Under the pieces are notes generated by a model. The model worked only from the letters and a program-made list of their open reading frames with translations. It had not been told where the DNA came from and made no database searches. Below are positions 26,402 through 47,280 of a stretch of DNA of 64,000 nucleotides, in pieces. The stretch covers positions 6,981,001-7,045,000 of the forward strand of contig CM024188.1 in the NCBI GenBank assembly GCA_013433145.1, given 5' to 3'. Source of the stretch: Ascaris suum (taxonomy: Eukaryota > Nematoda > Chromadorea > Rhabditida > Ascarididae). Made by a program: the position numbers and the translations under genes. The stretch's first letter is position 1, and each line of letters begins with the position of its first letter.

Positions 26402-27738
26402 ATGGTTGCACGGTGTGTTGTTAAATAGTGTTGTCACCATTGGATCCTCTCACCCTCTGGCACCATATTCTTGCGAGTATTTGTACCTGACGACTAATTC
26501 TGTGCTTAATGTGCTTCCTGTTGGTTAGCAAATCCCAGTCCCAGGCGTGCACCCTCATTTGTTCTTTCAAAGATATAAATATTCTGAGTCTCCCTAGACA
26601 GCTCGCTAGATACTAGACAATTCAGCACACAGTGAAAGAATGTCACGTAGTACTGCCACGCAGGAAAAGAAACACCAAGTTTAGCGGCATTTGCCATCAG
26701 ATTTTCAACCATGGTTGTACTCGTACTTAGGCTCAAATTAGGCATCATAGGCGCTTTTTGACTCTGGAGGTGTGTCTATAAGAACCTTATCAATTATTAC
26801 CTCATAATAACGGAAACGTAAAGATTACGAGCAAATATATTTTAGTTTGTAGAAATCCGCCTTAAACTTCAGGAGCACGATATGAAATCTTCTCTATTAA
26901 ATACTGTAATTCGTTTGCTTTATGGTGGGATTCATAAATAGGCATAGCTGAAGACTGGTATAAATATACACCAGCTGTATCGTTATAAACTAGGATTCCA
27001 GCAAAGTTCCAGTCCGAAATGCCAGCGAGGATGCCGGATCAGGAATAACGGTAGTTCTTGTGAGTTTGAGTTCCGGTCGCGGGACTTTACGTCGAAAAGC
27101 ACGAGAAAAGACCGCGCGACTGTAAAGTGAACGTGGCGCTGCGAAACACCTGGGGCGAAGGTGGCGCTGCAAAAAATTGCTCCGGAGAGTAATAAAGGAG
27201 CTTTACTGCTTTGCATCGCTATTTCCGTTTTTTTTAACACCACAAATTTGCCCACCCATTGATTAGAGGATCGCCCAACATCGCTCTTCATGAGTCGAAA
27301 CTAATTTCAAGTGTCAAGATTCCCCGAAACTTGAAGCGTAATGAAGCTCTTGCACTTACCTTCAATAAAAAGTTGTTAAAAAGGTGCGTGTCGCTTGTTA
27401 GTAGCAAGATTCGGCTTCAACACCTCCATTGTGGTAGAAAGGCGTATTTTATGGTGACGAAATTCTGGACCACAAAAAAGAAAAGGCGTAAGGCGTCAGC
27501 CGTTTGCAATTCAAGATGGGGGTTGGTAAATTGAGAAACAAGGATTGGCGAAGTGCATATTGCATGGAGGTACGAAGTAGTTGTGCTGTCATGCCGAAAG
27601 ACAGGGTCTGGATAATAAGTTTGTAATGTCAAGCACCTATCAAGATAAACTGCCAGCCAGATTTGCCAGTTTAACCGCTTGCAAATTTCAGGATGTTCCT
27701 GTTGTCGCGTCAAATGGCGAAACAGTCAAAACAAAATT

Positions 27739-27768
27739 CCAGCGAAATGATCAAGAAGATTTCGCTGG
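27739..27768. repeat. Perfect 10-bp hairpin
   Basis: CCAGCGAAAT at 27739-27748 is the exact reverse complement of ATTTCGCTGG at 27759-27768, with a 10-base loop. It sits 15 bases before a larger hairpin. Confidence 0.8.
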
Positions 27769-27783
27769 AGATTTTGTGAGAAA

Positions 27784-27829
27784 GGAAACATAAAATCCTC
27801 ACATTGTTGTGAGAGGATTTTATGTCTCC
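27784..27829. repeat. Long inverted repeat with 4-base loop
   Basis: The left arm 27784-27803 pairs with the right arm 27808-27829, with one mismatch and a two-base bulge (core ACATAAAATCCTC). No T-run terminator context or flanking gene explains it; it may be the remnant of a palindromic repeat. Confidence 0.75.
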
Positions 27830-29834
27830 TCCTTTGTTATCATTCTTTGTAAACGTATTTAACTCTCGTCGTCTCTTAGTCTACGCCTCTTTCTAAAGGT
27901 GCTTAGGGGACTCCCCTCTTCCCCTTTCCCACATATTTTTGCCGCGTTTTTACGCGACACCTGTATGAAAGTATACTCCAAGTCACTCATAAAAAAGAAA
28001 CGCTTTCCCGATTTTTGCTGAATGTTTCATCGGACTGGAATTCGGTGATGCCTGATAACTTCTAAGTAAATGTCCTAGCTGCAAGCTTAAAATTGCTTGA
28101 ACTTTCCGAGTCTCAATCGTCCGAGAGACTCGTGTTGTTATGAGATATTCTTTCAAAGTTTGTGAATTTCTTAAGAACATTTTCCACAGTCGTCTTCTTT
28201 ATTAGCAGTATCGCGGAGAGCAATTTGCGCATTTCCGATATATAAGGAAGCGGAATTCGAATGCGCCCTTTCCCTCATTCTAAATGCGTACCTTTCTCGG
28301 TCATACGTACTTCAGGCAAAAACAAAAAGCGAAAATAATGCTTCATAGCGAAAGCGACCTCTGAAACAAGCAAAACAATGAGCAGTGTATGCGGTATAAG
28401 GTTTCCATAAGACACATACGAAAATTACAACAACATAAACAACAGAAGCGAACTTGAGACTGTACAGAAGCAACATAAACCACAGCATTACTCTAGCACA
28501 TGTGTGGAAATGAGCAACCTTTGTTTTGCAGAAACAAACATGTAACTAAAGCTGCTCCCTCACGACCTCCTGGACGAGCCTTTCATTCACATCATTTTCA
28601 ACGCCGGTCCCCGCAAAACCTGAGCAGCCATACGGCGTAGATACATTCAAAGCTATTATGCTGACCTTTGGAGTAGGGAATCTATGCCGACTGTGAAAAG
28701 TGACCACCTTCTCCCTTTCCTCTCCATTTATTGCCTAAACTCCAAAACAAACACTTTTATTGCTTCTGTTTCAGCTGTCCCAAATCTGAACCCATGGCTA
28801 CAAGAAAGCTGTGCAAACCACCTTTTCAGAACACTACGCCATTATCTTCAGATCGGGAATTAAAACAGCACAAGTACTTAAAGTGCCTTCGACGACAAGC
28901 ATAGAAACTTGGACATAAGCAAAAACTACAAGCATCCTAAAACAAGAAAAGACGACAATTACATTGAGACATGAGAACCCTCCAGCGGAAGCTCAGGGGC
29001 GATTCTGTGAGAAGCTAGAATCCCGGCGGCGAGAAAAAAAGGGGCTGAAGAACTGAATGTGCAGTAATTTCGACAAAGGCCAAAATTTGCGAGTAAGAAG
29101 TGGGTAAGCTGGTCAATCACCGAAACGTATTGGTGTTTTTCATGTAGAAAGTAGCTAAGAAAATTAAAGCAGCAACAGGTACTGCTAAACGCAAAGGAAA
29201 ACCTAGTAAAGGCGATTTCACATTCACAGGAAAACTCACCTATTCAAAGAAAAAAATTAACAAAGAAAGCTAAGAAAATGCAACATACTGACATTACCCC
29301 AAAATGCATTCGAACTCAGTGCATTCACTTCACGCGATATTTCACTTTCCGCTATTTGCCTTTAATGAGCGAAGTACACAATACCCGTACATTTGAAACA
29401 ACAACAAGAACAACGCATAATCAACAGCTCACATGAAAAGCACTAAACAGTCTACAACTTATAATGAATAATAATAAACATCATAGAGAAACTGGGTATC
29501 TAGGCGGTATCTCCATTGGAGAATAACAGAAACTTTAAATTGGAAGACATTTTGACAAAAATTCTTTCGACAACTTCACAGGTCGAAAGCATATCAGCTG
29601 CAGCTCGGTTCTGAACAAATGCAGAAAAAATGTTGCAAAATCGGCTACCTGCCACGTAAAATCAACGTTTCCACCTCACCTTCGGGAGAAGACTGCAGGG
29701 AGGACGGAAAGGTGACCTATCGCTTCGTTAACTGTAGCAATTAAAGGATCGATAGGGAAGAAATTACGGTCCCTTTCCGCTGTCCAACTTCTTTTCCTCT
29801 TTCCCTCCTCCCTTGCGCACTACATCCGTCGTAC

Positions 29835-30050
29835 TTAGGATAAATCACGCCAGGCAACTCCTTCGACTTCTTCAATATCGAATCCATCTTCTTCCATTGC
29901 GGTCCGCGTGCCGTTTAACAGAGTTCGTTGATGTTGCGTCGAAGTAACGTTACCGAATTCAGGTCGTGCCCACGCACTGTTTCTCGAATTCAACACCGTC
30001 AGAAAGTGACGCTGACAAATATCAAGCGGAGGGTCGATCCGTGACATCAT
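29835..30050 (-). CDS. Coding-like terminal exon, unknown protein
   Basis: A minus-strand frame runs from ATG ATG at 30045-30050 to TAA at 29835. Composition is strongly protein-like (LDICQRHFLTVLNSRNSAWA, then an acidic end EEDGFDIEEVEGVAWRDLS) and codon use is less AT-rich than its surroundings. An acceptor-like TTTGTCAG lies inside it, so the true exon may be shorter and belong to a gene with upstream exons toward 30.2 kb. No family is recognised. Confidence 0.35.
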   Translation of the reverse strand: MMSRIDPPLDICQRHFLTVLNSRNSAWARPEFGNVTSTQHQRTLLNGTRTAMEEDGFDIEEVEGVAWRDLS

Positions 30051-30722
30051 CGGAAGTGTCCTTAAAAGTTCTTATATCACCGTCTCTAAACTTTCACTTA
30101 TTTAAGACACTCACACCCTTATCAATCCGCGCGCACAAACGAACGGCGCATCCAACCCGGCATTATGCTATCATCAGCCAATAGACCTCCAACAAACAAC
30201 GAAATCAGAAGTATCGTCTTTATCGTCACTTTGCAACGTCCTTTCCCTTCCCTTTCTCCTCCCAAATCCCTCTTCCCGCAACTACAGCATTAGCACTCGC
30301 CAATCACAACCGACTTTCTCGCACTGAACGATAATCAGAAAGACAAAATAAAGACTTGCAGCTGTCTGTGTCTAGTGCAGCTAATACCAAGAAGCCAACA
30401 TAACTGTACTAGCTTACAGCAATGAGCTGTTCCGCTGCTAAGGGAAAACAAACCGTCGACTCCCTAGACTGTCATCATGAAATGCATCCCCCAACTACGA
30501 TCGACAAAAACATGAGTAATGACATAAGGGAATTACAGCTAAAGAAAGGAAAGAGATGAAGCCAACCTGTAATGCGATACTACTATTTGGGAATAAACAA
30601 ATGATTCTTATGTATTTTGCGATTATTCCACAGTTGATCAAACGATCTAAGCTACTGTTGCTTGAAAATTCACAAAACTAATTCCCTAGATTCTACGTCG
30701 ACCTCCACACTCTAGACGAAGA

Positions 30723-31018
30723 TGCAGTGTATGGCGTCGAAGAACCACCCAAGAGGCTCATTTGTGACCTAACACTGCAGTGATCTTCACATAATGTGCT
30801 CTTGTGTCGACCTAGGCGTTATCTGGAGCCTATATAAGTCGAGCTTCGGCCCGTTTGAATGCCTTTAGTTCTATTCGCGTTTGGGGGTCGTGGTGCTACC
30901 CATAAACTACCTCTTCTATCTCGCTTGTGTTCCCGCATATCGGCATGGACGGCCGGTATCGGTTCCTGCCCTCTGTCTACACTCGGTCCTCCTCATGCCG
31001 CCGCTGCCAGTCACAACA
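30723..31018 (+). mobile_element. LTR-like repeat copy 1
   Basis: This is one of three diverged copies of a 300-365 bp repeat in the window. Shared landmarks in order are a start region matching TGTTGGGTATGG, an AACCCAAG block, GTGACCTAACA, a TATA motif (CCTATATAAGTCG), a CTTCGGCCCG block just after it, CACTCGGTC(C/T)TCCTC, and an end near CACAACA. The order and the TG..CA ends resemble a solo LTR with its TATA box and transcription start. No internal protein region was seen. Confidence 0.65.
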
Positions 31019-31778
31019 GATGGTAATTTCATTAGCACACAAAATCGGGAACGAATAAGATTCATCGATCAATGAACAGAGATCGACAGCGATTAATGTT
31101 TAAACAATCGATGATGAGGAAAAAAAAACGCGAAAAAACGCGTACGATATAATAAAAAAAAAAATTTCCAGCCAAAATCGCTCCAATTCGTGAGGACAAC
31201 AACTCACAATGTGAAGAAATCCTTGCCCACGGATCCGGGAAAGATAGCGCGAACTTCTTTCGTTAGCATCTCTATTCGCTTTTGTGTCTCCCACCAACGG
31301 GGTTTAGAAAGACTGTGCAAACCTCGACCTGAAGTTTGCAACGTTACGTGGTCGAATGGCTAGAAGTCAAAATCACGAAACGTTTTCAGATATTTTATCA
31401 GTACCTCGGCATTAGCACAGTTGTGATGTTTACCCGTTTCATTCAAAATAGCCTCCCCGAACTGAATAAACGCGCTGCACGGTATCACTTGTAATACACA
31501 TTGGAGAAAAAATATTCGATCAAAACAGGTAAGCTGTCACAACGACAACCGGGCAGGTGTCAACACAACATCTCAACAAAATTCATTTCAACTTTGGAAG
31601 ATAAAACACCGGTCACATTTCAAGCGAACCGCCATCTGCTCCAGTATACCCTGGAAATCGATTGAGAACCATCTTAATGTGCTACGCAGACCCTCGAAAT
31701 CCACTGAACCATCTTACATCTGCTACGCTGTGTCCTCACTTTTGTCCCAGGTCTTCTGAAACCTCCAGAGCATGGATA
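31019..31778 (+). other. Spacer between two direct LTR-like copies
   Basis: The 760 bp between the two copies has no convincing ORF on either strand. No obvious primer-binding site follows copy 1 and no purine tract precedes copy 2. It could be the short internal part of a non-autonomous LTR element, or unrelated DNA between two independent insertions. Confidence 0.35.
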
Positions 31779-32143
31779 TGTTGGGTATGGCGCTAAAGAG
31801 CCAACCCAAGATATCTACTATGATCAAAATTTATTCGTGACCTAACATTGCAGTGATCATTGTGCTTCTATGGTCGGTTCTCGTTCATTGTTCTTTGCGC
31901 GATGCCACTGATCGACTTAGGTGTTTTTGGTCTGCCTGAGGCCTATATAAATCGGGTTTCAGCCCGTCGGAGTCAGTCATCGCCGTTCGACAGTTCCCCA
32001 ATCAGCAAGTCTTCTGGGTGTCTTCGCCATTTCCAGTCGCCTCTACGTGCTATGATGCTCCCCACTAAACTATTTCGACTCTCCTGTGTTTCTTCACTTC
32101 CACTCGGTCTTCCTCTCACGCCGTCACTGCCAGAGTTACAACA
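31779..32143 (+). mobile_element. LTR-like repeat copy 2
   Basis: The longest copy of the family begins TGTTGGGTATGG and ends GTTACAACA, typical 5'-TG..CA-3' LTR ends. It contains GTGACCTAACATTGCAGTGA, GCCTATATAAATCGGG and CACTCGGTCTTCCTC in the same order as copy 1. No clear target-site duplication was found at these ends. It lies 760 bp downstream of copy 1 in the same orientation. Confidence 0.65.
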
Positions 32144-32344
32144 TGATGGTTCTATAGGAACATCTTAGTTTGACCATCATAATGCCAACATGGGAAGCCC
32201 ATTGCGTCAATTTCTGGCGTCCACAATGGCATTCAGAAACGGCAAAGAAGTAGGGTGGTTTGCCGCGTAGCAGTCGTGTGTAATGCAGGTAGGAACGGAG
32301 TCTTGCTAAAGAATCAAGAGCCCCGCAACGGAGCGATGATGTAT

Positions 32345-32612
32345 CTAGGAGAGTAGTATGGCGTTGAAAGTATCATTTTTGCAGACTTTGGCAGTGCTGT
32401 TGATTCTGTCACCGATCTGCCATTCGAGGTGGTTGCACTTCATAACACGCCCGACCTTACGCGAACGCTGACAGCCACAAGCAATGATAGCATCTGTAAT
32501 CGCCGGGCAAGCATACGCATTGCCTCCGTTCATCGCCTTCTCCATTGCAAACATAATTTCGGTATTACCCGAAAAAACAATAGCAAGCATTAAGCACCAA
32601 ATTTTAACCAAC
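32345..32612 (-). CDS. Small Cys-rich coding-like exon, unknown
   Basis: On the minus strand a strong acceptor (TTACGTTTCAG) is followed at once by 88 open codons to TAG at 32345. The first base-paired codons are TTG GTT AAA; an in-frame ATG follows seven codons later (MLAIVFSGN). The hydrophobic start could be a short signal sequence. The rest has five cysteines (AYACPAITD, IACGCQRS, MKCNHLEW, KVCKND) and an Asn-X-Thr site. It lies just 3' of RAD17 on the same strand. It could be a trans-spliced single-exon secreted protein or the last exon of something larger. No family is recognised. Confidence 0.4.
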
Positions 32613-33192
32613 TGAAACGTAATAAAGTTTCAGTTTGCAATCGTATCATGACTGATTTACACTATCTTCATTTTATTCGAACGGAAAGTCGCAAAAATTT
32701 GTGACAAAGAAAACAAAACTTTGTAAAGAGCACTAACTCGAGTTATACTTTATTCCATAATTGTAGAAGATGGTCGATCTTGCGGCAACCTATAAAAAAT
32801 CTGTTTACCTGAATAAGATGAAAAAACTTTAGCTAATAATATAATGCGAAAGCTTAAACCTAAACAATCGGCTATCAATACTACCACAGTACTACAGCGC
32901 TTCCATTCGACCAACTCACACTATAATATAACGTTCACGTATTCTCTCGTTAAACTGTTGAACTGCAACAAACAATTCTGGTGTAAAGTGATTCTGCAGA
33001 GTTGAGCATTTCCTGGCGAATAACGAGATTACACGCGGTCGCATTCACAAATCAACCACACAAATTTTTCAAGCAACCACACTTAATGTGCTATAGACGA
33101 TGAAATGTGAATAACTACGAAACAACGTGTCGGCAAAAATCAGTCTTGCCCAGCAAGAGAAAGGAACGATGAAATACACGCAGCGTGTTTCA

Positions 33193-42931
<9,739 letters not shown>

Positions 42932-43645
42932 ACACAGTGAAGAATGTCCTGAAGCCTTGACACATTTCGGTCGGTAAAAAAAACTGCACCAACAGGCTCT
43001 ACTACAGTTGTGGATTTAAAAAATCCTTTTAGGCATTGAAATTCACAACGAGAGGTCAGTAACACGTAAAAATAAAGATGACTATCGACCTGTTGCTGTT
43101 TTGCGGCGAGAATGTGCTACTACTTCTGCGTTTTATGTGAAGGATGTTTCACCTTGGTGACATGCAAAAATTTTAGAGCTAAACAACGGCTATCTGAGAG
43201 AAGAAAAATAACGATGTGGTATTTTGACAAATTGCAGTCAGCTGCAAAACAATACATGCGGTATTTTCTCGCAGTCTGTGAGCATTTTTCTCGACACTAT
43301 TCAGGCAACTAGGACGTTCGCCAAACGAACGCGTGGTGGATATGCAAATGCCAAGAAAACCCACAGAAATCAACCGTTAGCCGTTATGATTGCACCTTCG
43401 AAAACCACCTGAGCTAGTGAGCACTTTACACCGTCTTTAAAGAAATGCTGAACATAAACATCAAACTGCAACAGGTAATGAACGCAGACTTCCCTGCTAA
43501 CACTTAACATGTCACAAAATCACACCATTTTATAGGATGAGCTTACTTGCAGGACCGAAAATATCGCTTCTTGGGAACCTCGTTGTACCGCGAACGCCTC
43601 TCCTTCATAATATTTTATGCTTGGGTAATATAAGCTACCCCACCC
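42932..43645. other. Gap between RAD17 and the upstream unknown gene
   Basis: About 0.7 kb lies between the stop of the unknown gene (43646) and the RAD17 ATG (42931), both on the minus strand. It contains a repeated CTGAAGCCTTGAC (42910-42922 and 42950-42962). An acceptor-like CTTCAG lies 17-22 bases before the RAD17 ATG. No coding exon was seen. The spacing is long for a nematode operon but not excluded. Confidence 0.4.
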
Positions 43646-46600
43646 TTATCTAGCAGCCACAACACCATCACTTAAAGTGCACTTTTCATGATCCCCCATT
43701 CGTTCGATAAAAGAACAACGCCTCAAACCCTCGGGGCACTTAGCACCTGAAACTATGAAATTGAACACCTTTTTCGCGCTCTTTCTGCGCCCGGAAGTGC
43801 ATATGGTATTACGATATCACCGATGCCGAATATGCTTTTCTGATGAAGAGAGTGGCCATGCTGTAAGGAGCACTATTCCGGAACTTTCACACCCCAGTCG
43901 TGTTGCTTCCAAGTCTTTCATCTAAATTTTGGACGTTATCACTCCAAATATCTTAACAACTACTTTTTCATCGCTTCAAACATCCATTTTCCGCTTTATT
44001 TGTATTTCGACAAAGGCCGAGAAGTTCTCACCCTCTCTCTATTTCCGCCTGGGTCTCTGTTGGGTTCGTTGCTTGGCTATTGGTAGGTATCCAAGCCGGA
44101 CTTGGTTAGGTTTGAGGCCGTGAGCGTTTGGTGTTGTCAGGATTAAAGTTGTTGGGGACATTTTGGTCGCAAAGTACTCGAGCAGACAGAGTGCCATCTG
44201 CATCTTTTTCTCTGCGTCTCTCCAATTCGTCGACGTGATGAGTAGACGCACTCACCCGACTCGAATTTGGCAGGGATTGCATAAAACATTTGGGTAAAGT
44301 CCTCGGGTTTAAACGGGAAATGAGGCCTTAGATAGGGACCTATTAGGAACTGCAAAGAAGTGGAAGGAATGCTGAAGGTCGTGTTGTCTTCTAAGAAACA
44401 TTCTTTCTACTCTCGAAAAAATGTAAAAAGTGCATGCAAAACTGAGAAAAACAACACCGCATCTACTATTCGAGTAATGAAACAGTTTCCAACTCTGTCA
44501 GTAAGCCTCGATTTCCGTTTCTGACGGAACAGAAATTCGTTTCCTATCATTGATAACATCAGTATTCTACATACGCATATTTGTTTATAAGTCCTCTTGG
44601 TTGTGTCTGGATTTTCTTTCTGGATATCTTTTCGAGTGGAAACGCGGTTCTATCATGCACGGCCAATTACCTTCTATTCTATTAATCCTTCTCATGGCTT
44701 TTCCGGGAGAACAGTCTCCTCATCTCAATTCGGTTATGTTTGTAAAATCTGACATTTGTTGATTCTTAGGTTTAGCAAGTGGCTAGTCAATGCTCCCAGT
44801 GTGGCATCACCATCGAGTTTTGCAGAGAACGAATGCAATACTTAGTTGTCCTCTGTGTGAAATTTGATTCGTACAACTCTGCTTTACATACCAGTGTCTT
44901 TTTTGCGACTGGCAATAGCGGCATAGGGGGAACTGAGTGGATGCAGAGAGCAGGAGCCGATAACTGTCACTCGATGCCGATATGTAGGAACACAGGCGAG
45001 ATGGTAGCTTATGATGGAGCACCACTGCCACCAAGCACGAGTGGGTCCAAACAAAGACATACAAAGTGGCCGGAGCCCGACTTATATAGGCTGCAGATAT
45101 TGCCTGGGGTGGCATAAGGGCATATAATTCGATCAGTGACATAGCAATAAACGGGAATTGACTGCACGAGTAAATGACCTCTGCAATGCTAAATCACAAG
45201 GAGGTGTCTTGGGTTGGCTCTTCAATGGCATATCAACGTTTTCTTGTAATCCTACATTCGGATACAGTTAATAGCCCACCAAACAATTGCTTCGATTTAT
45301 CTGAGGTTATCGCTCCCGCAAATTCCACAAGTCCGACTGTTAGCTGAGTGAATTTCTCCCATCTGTGTTGTTCAACGTTATCAGCTACACGCTCGAATCT
45401 TCGCCGACTTGTGGATAGTTTTGAAGGGATGACCGATAATTATTTGAAGAATTTTAACAAAATCATGACGCTATCGATTACCATTAGTACTGTTTCCTTT
45501 CTTCACTAGGTGTCTAATTGCTTGGGTACGGTATAGGGTGGTAGAACATAACCTCCAGAGGTGTAGAAATATTCTTGAAATGTTAATTGTTCGCCTATTA
45601 CGGTAATTTTCTAGTTACGGTGTTTCAAAATACCTTTAGTGATGGACCTTTCTTAATCGCTTTCAACCGCTATTGTTTTAGAGCCGTTTATTGGCATCTG
45701 CAACTGTCTATGGTGGTCGACTGTTTGGTCAAGGTACAAAAATATAAGGCTTGACATGACAAACATTCGCCCTCACCTTTTCATCTACGAATTTGAAGCC
45801 AAGCCTAGATGAAATCAACTATGTATGGCATTTACCTGCAACCGGAATAGGATGAGACCAATTCTGGGCTGAGCGTTTCTTCTCCTCATCAAAAAACGTT
45901 TCTTTCTTTTCAATATAACACCGTAATCGACTTGCTGGAACTTCTTATTGCAGTGAAAACCTCTTAGTTGTTGGTGTCGACCGGACCTCCAAGACGTTAT
46001 ATTAAGCTCAGAGCTGCGGGTACGAACGCTCAATTTTTACAGCAAATGAATGTTTTGTGTGCAGTTCGTTCGTTGTCTTCAATGAAGTCAACGGTTCATA
46101 CCGAACAATTGAATGTATGACAAATTTATGCATTTAAATAATTTTCCGTTGTGATGTCCCTTGGATCTTCAAAGATGTTAAAGAGATCGCTGAAATGATG
46201 TACGCCAAGAGGCATTCTTTGGCTGCTCACGTGGCAGGAATAGATGACAGCCGATGGACGAAGCGGATTGATGGACGGTATCCAGAAACGTCTGGAGAAA
46301 ACCGGGAAGACCGCCACTGAGATGGAGAGATGGGCTTGTGCGCTTAAATGGAATTACGTGGACGCGCCAAGCATGGGACCGAGGCGCATGGAAAAATGAT
46401 TGCCAGCTGCATCGATGGAGAGAAACGAGTCGATGAAATTACAGCTGCCGAAAATAAGATGTTTCTCGGAGCAACATTAACACATATTTACTCACATTTC
46501 CACACAGATACCGTTGATCTATGCAAATTTCAACACAAATAAACGATAAACTCGATGAGCGGAAACATCAATTTCATAACGTCTTATAAAATGAAAGAAA

Positions 46601-47280
46601 GCAGCAAAACTGTTAGACCCGAATTAGGGCTGAGACAACACTTTTATACAAAGTGAAATGAGCGAATATTAATAAGTGAATATTCTTGCAAAAAAAAGTG
46701 CTGAAAGGAACGAGGTGATGAAACTGTGGCATTAAAAACTTCCTTCAACTGGTCACTTTAAATCCATGCAAGTAGCAGAACGCTTTTAAAAAAAGTCGTT
46801 TCATCCGCTAAAGCAACCAACAAATTTTGCAGAAAACGAATTGGCGGAGGTGGGGAACTGTATCATCTGGCAACATTCTTCTCTTGAAATTATTTCATGT
46901 AAAGATGTTTTGAGACTGTCTGTACTCGAAAGCAAGTTCTATTATATGACTGCTTTTATGTGACTCAAGGAAGCAGCACAGGTGAGGAAAAGCACCAAAC
47001 ATGAAGAGTGCAGATGCTGAATTCAGTGTGTGAATGGACGGCACTGAGGATGACGGGGAGGGCAAATAGTAAATTAATTATACACAAAATGAGATGACTA
47101 TGAGACTGGTTCGTGACTGACAGGGTCGGGCTGCTGAAGCACCCACTGATGTGTTCTATCCTCGGCGGTCATCGGTGGTACTGTCGATCGACGCTTTTTC
47201 TCGCGGCCCCTTTTATAAGCCAATGCAGACTCTGAAATCAACGGCTCTTGCTCGACTACTCTTGAGAGAGATCTTTGCAT
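43646..47280 (-). CDS. Spliced gene of unknown function, about 206 aa
   Basis: Six exons join in phase: 47147-47280 (ATG start), 46358-46444, 46231-46316, 45266-45384, 44256-44349 and 43646-43746 (TAA). Donors include GTGGGT, GTAATT, GTGAGC and GTGAGT; acceptors include TTCGGCAG, CCATCTCAG, TTCTTTGCAG and ATAGTTTCAG. The fourth exon is the least certain, with a weak GTGTAG acceptor. The N-terminus is basic (KRGREKKRRS) and could be a nuclear signal. The centre is helical with GPMLGASTGGLPGFLQTFLD, then LTVGLVEFAGAITSDKSKQ, GPYLRPHFPFKPEDFTQMF and a Cys-containing end (AKCPEGLRRCSFIERMGDHE). There is no signal peptide or clear membrane helix. I do not recognise the family. An LTR-like repeat sits in the fourth intron. 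Confidence 0.6.
44899..45238 (-). mobile_element. LTR-like repeat copy 3, inside an intron
   Basis: Read on the minus strand this matches copies 1 and 2 at every landmark. These are GAAGAGCCAACCCAAG near the start, TTTAGCATTGCAGAGGTCA, CAGCCTATATAAGTCGGGC, the CTCCGGCC block, and CATCCACTCAGTTCCCCC near the end. It lies in the intron between the fourth and fifth exons of the unknown gene, in the same orientation as that gene. It therefore brings a TATA-type promoter element into the gene in the sense direction. Confidence 0.65.

Larger units (their letters stand above)
26402..29834. other. Intergenic stretch with hairpins and a GC-richer patch
   Basis: No supportable exon was found. The segment 26995-27190 is GC-richer than its surroundings and contains GTGGCGCTGC twice about 30 bases apart, suggesting a decayed repeat. 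Two neighbouring hairpins lie at 27739-27829. The rest is AT-rich and featureless to the eye. Confidence 0.4.

Noticed and set aside
27417..27713. 98-codon minus-strand ORF near 27.5 kb
   Set aside because: Composition is not convincing, there are no clear splice sites, and a plus-strand ORF overlaps it. No gene is called.
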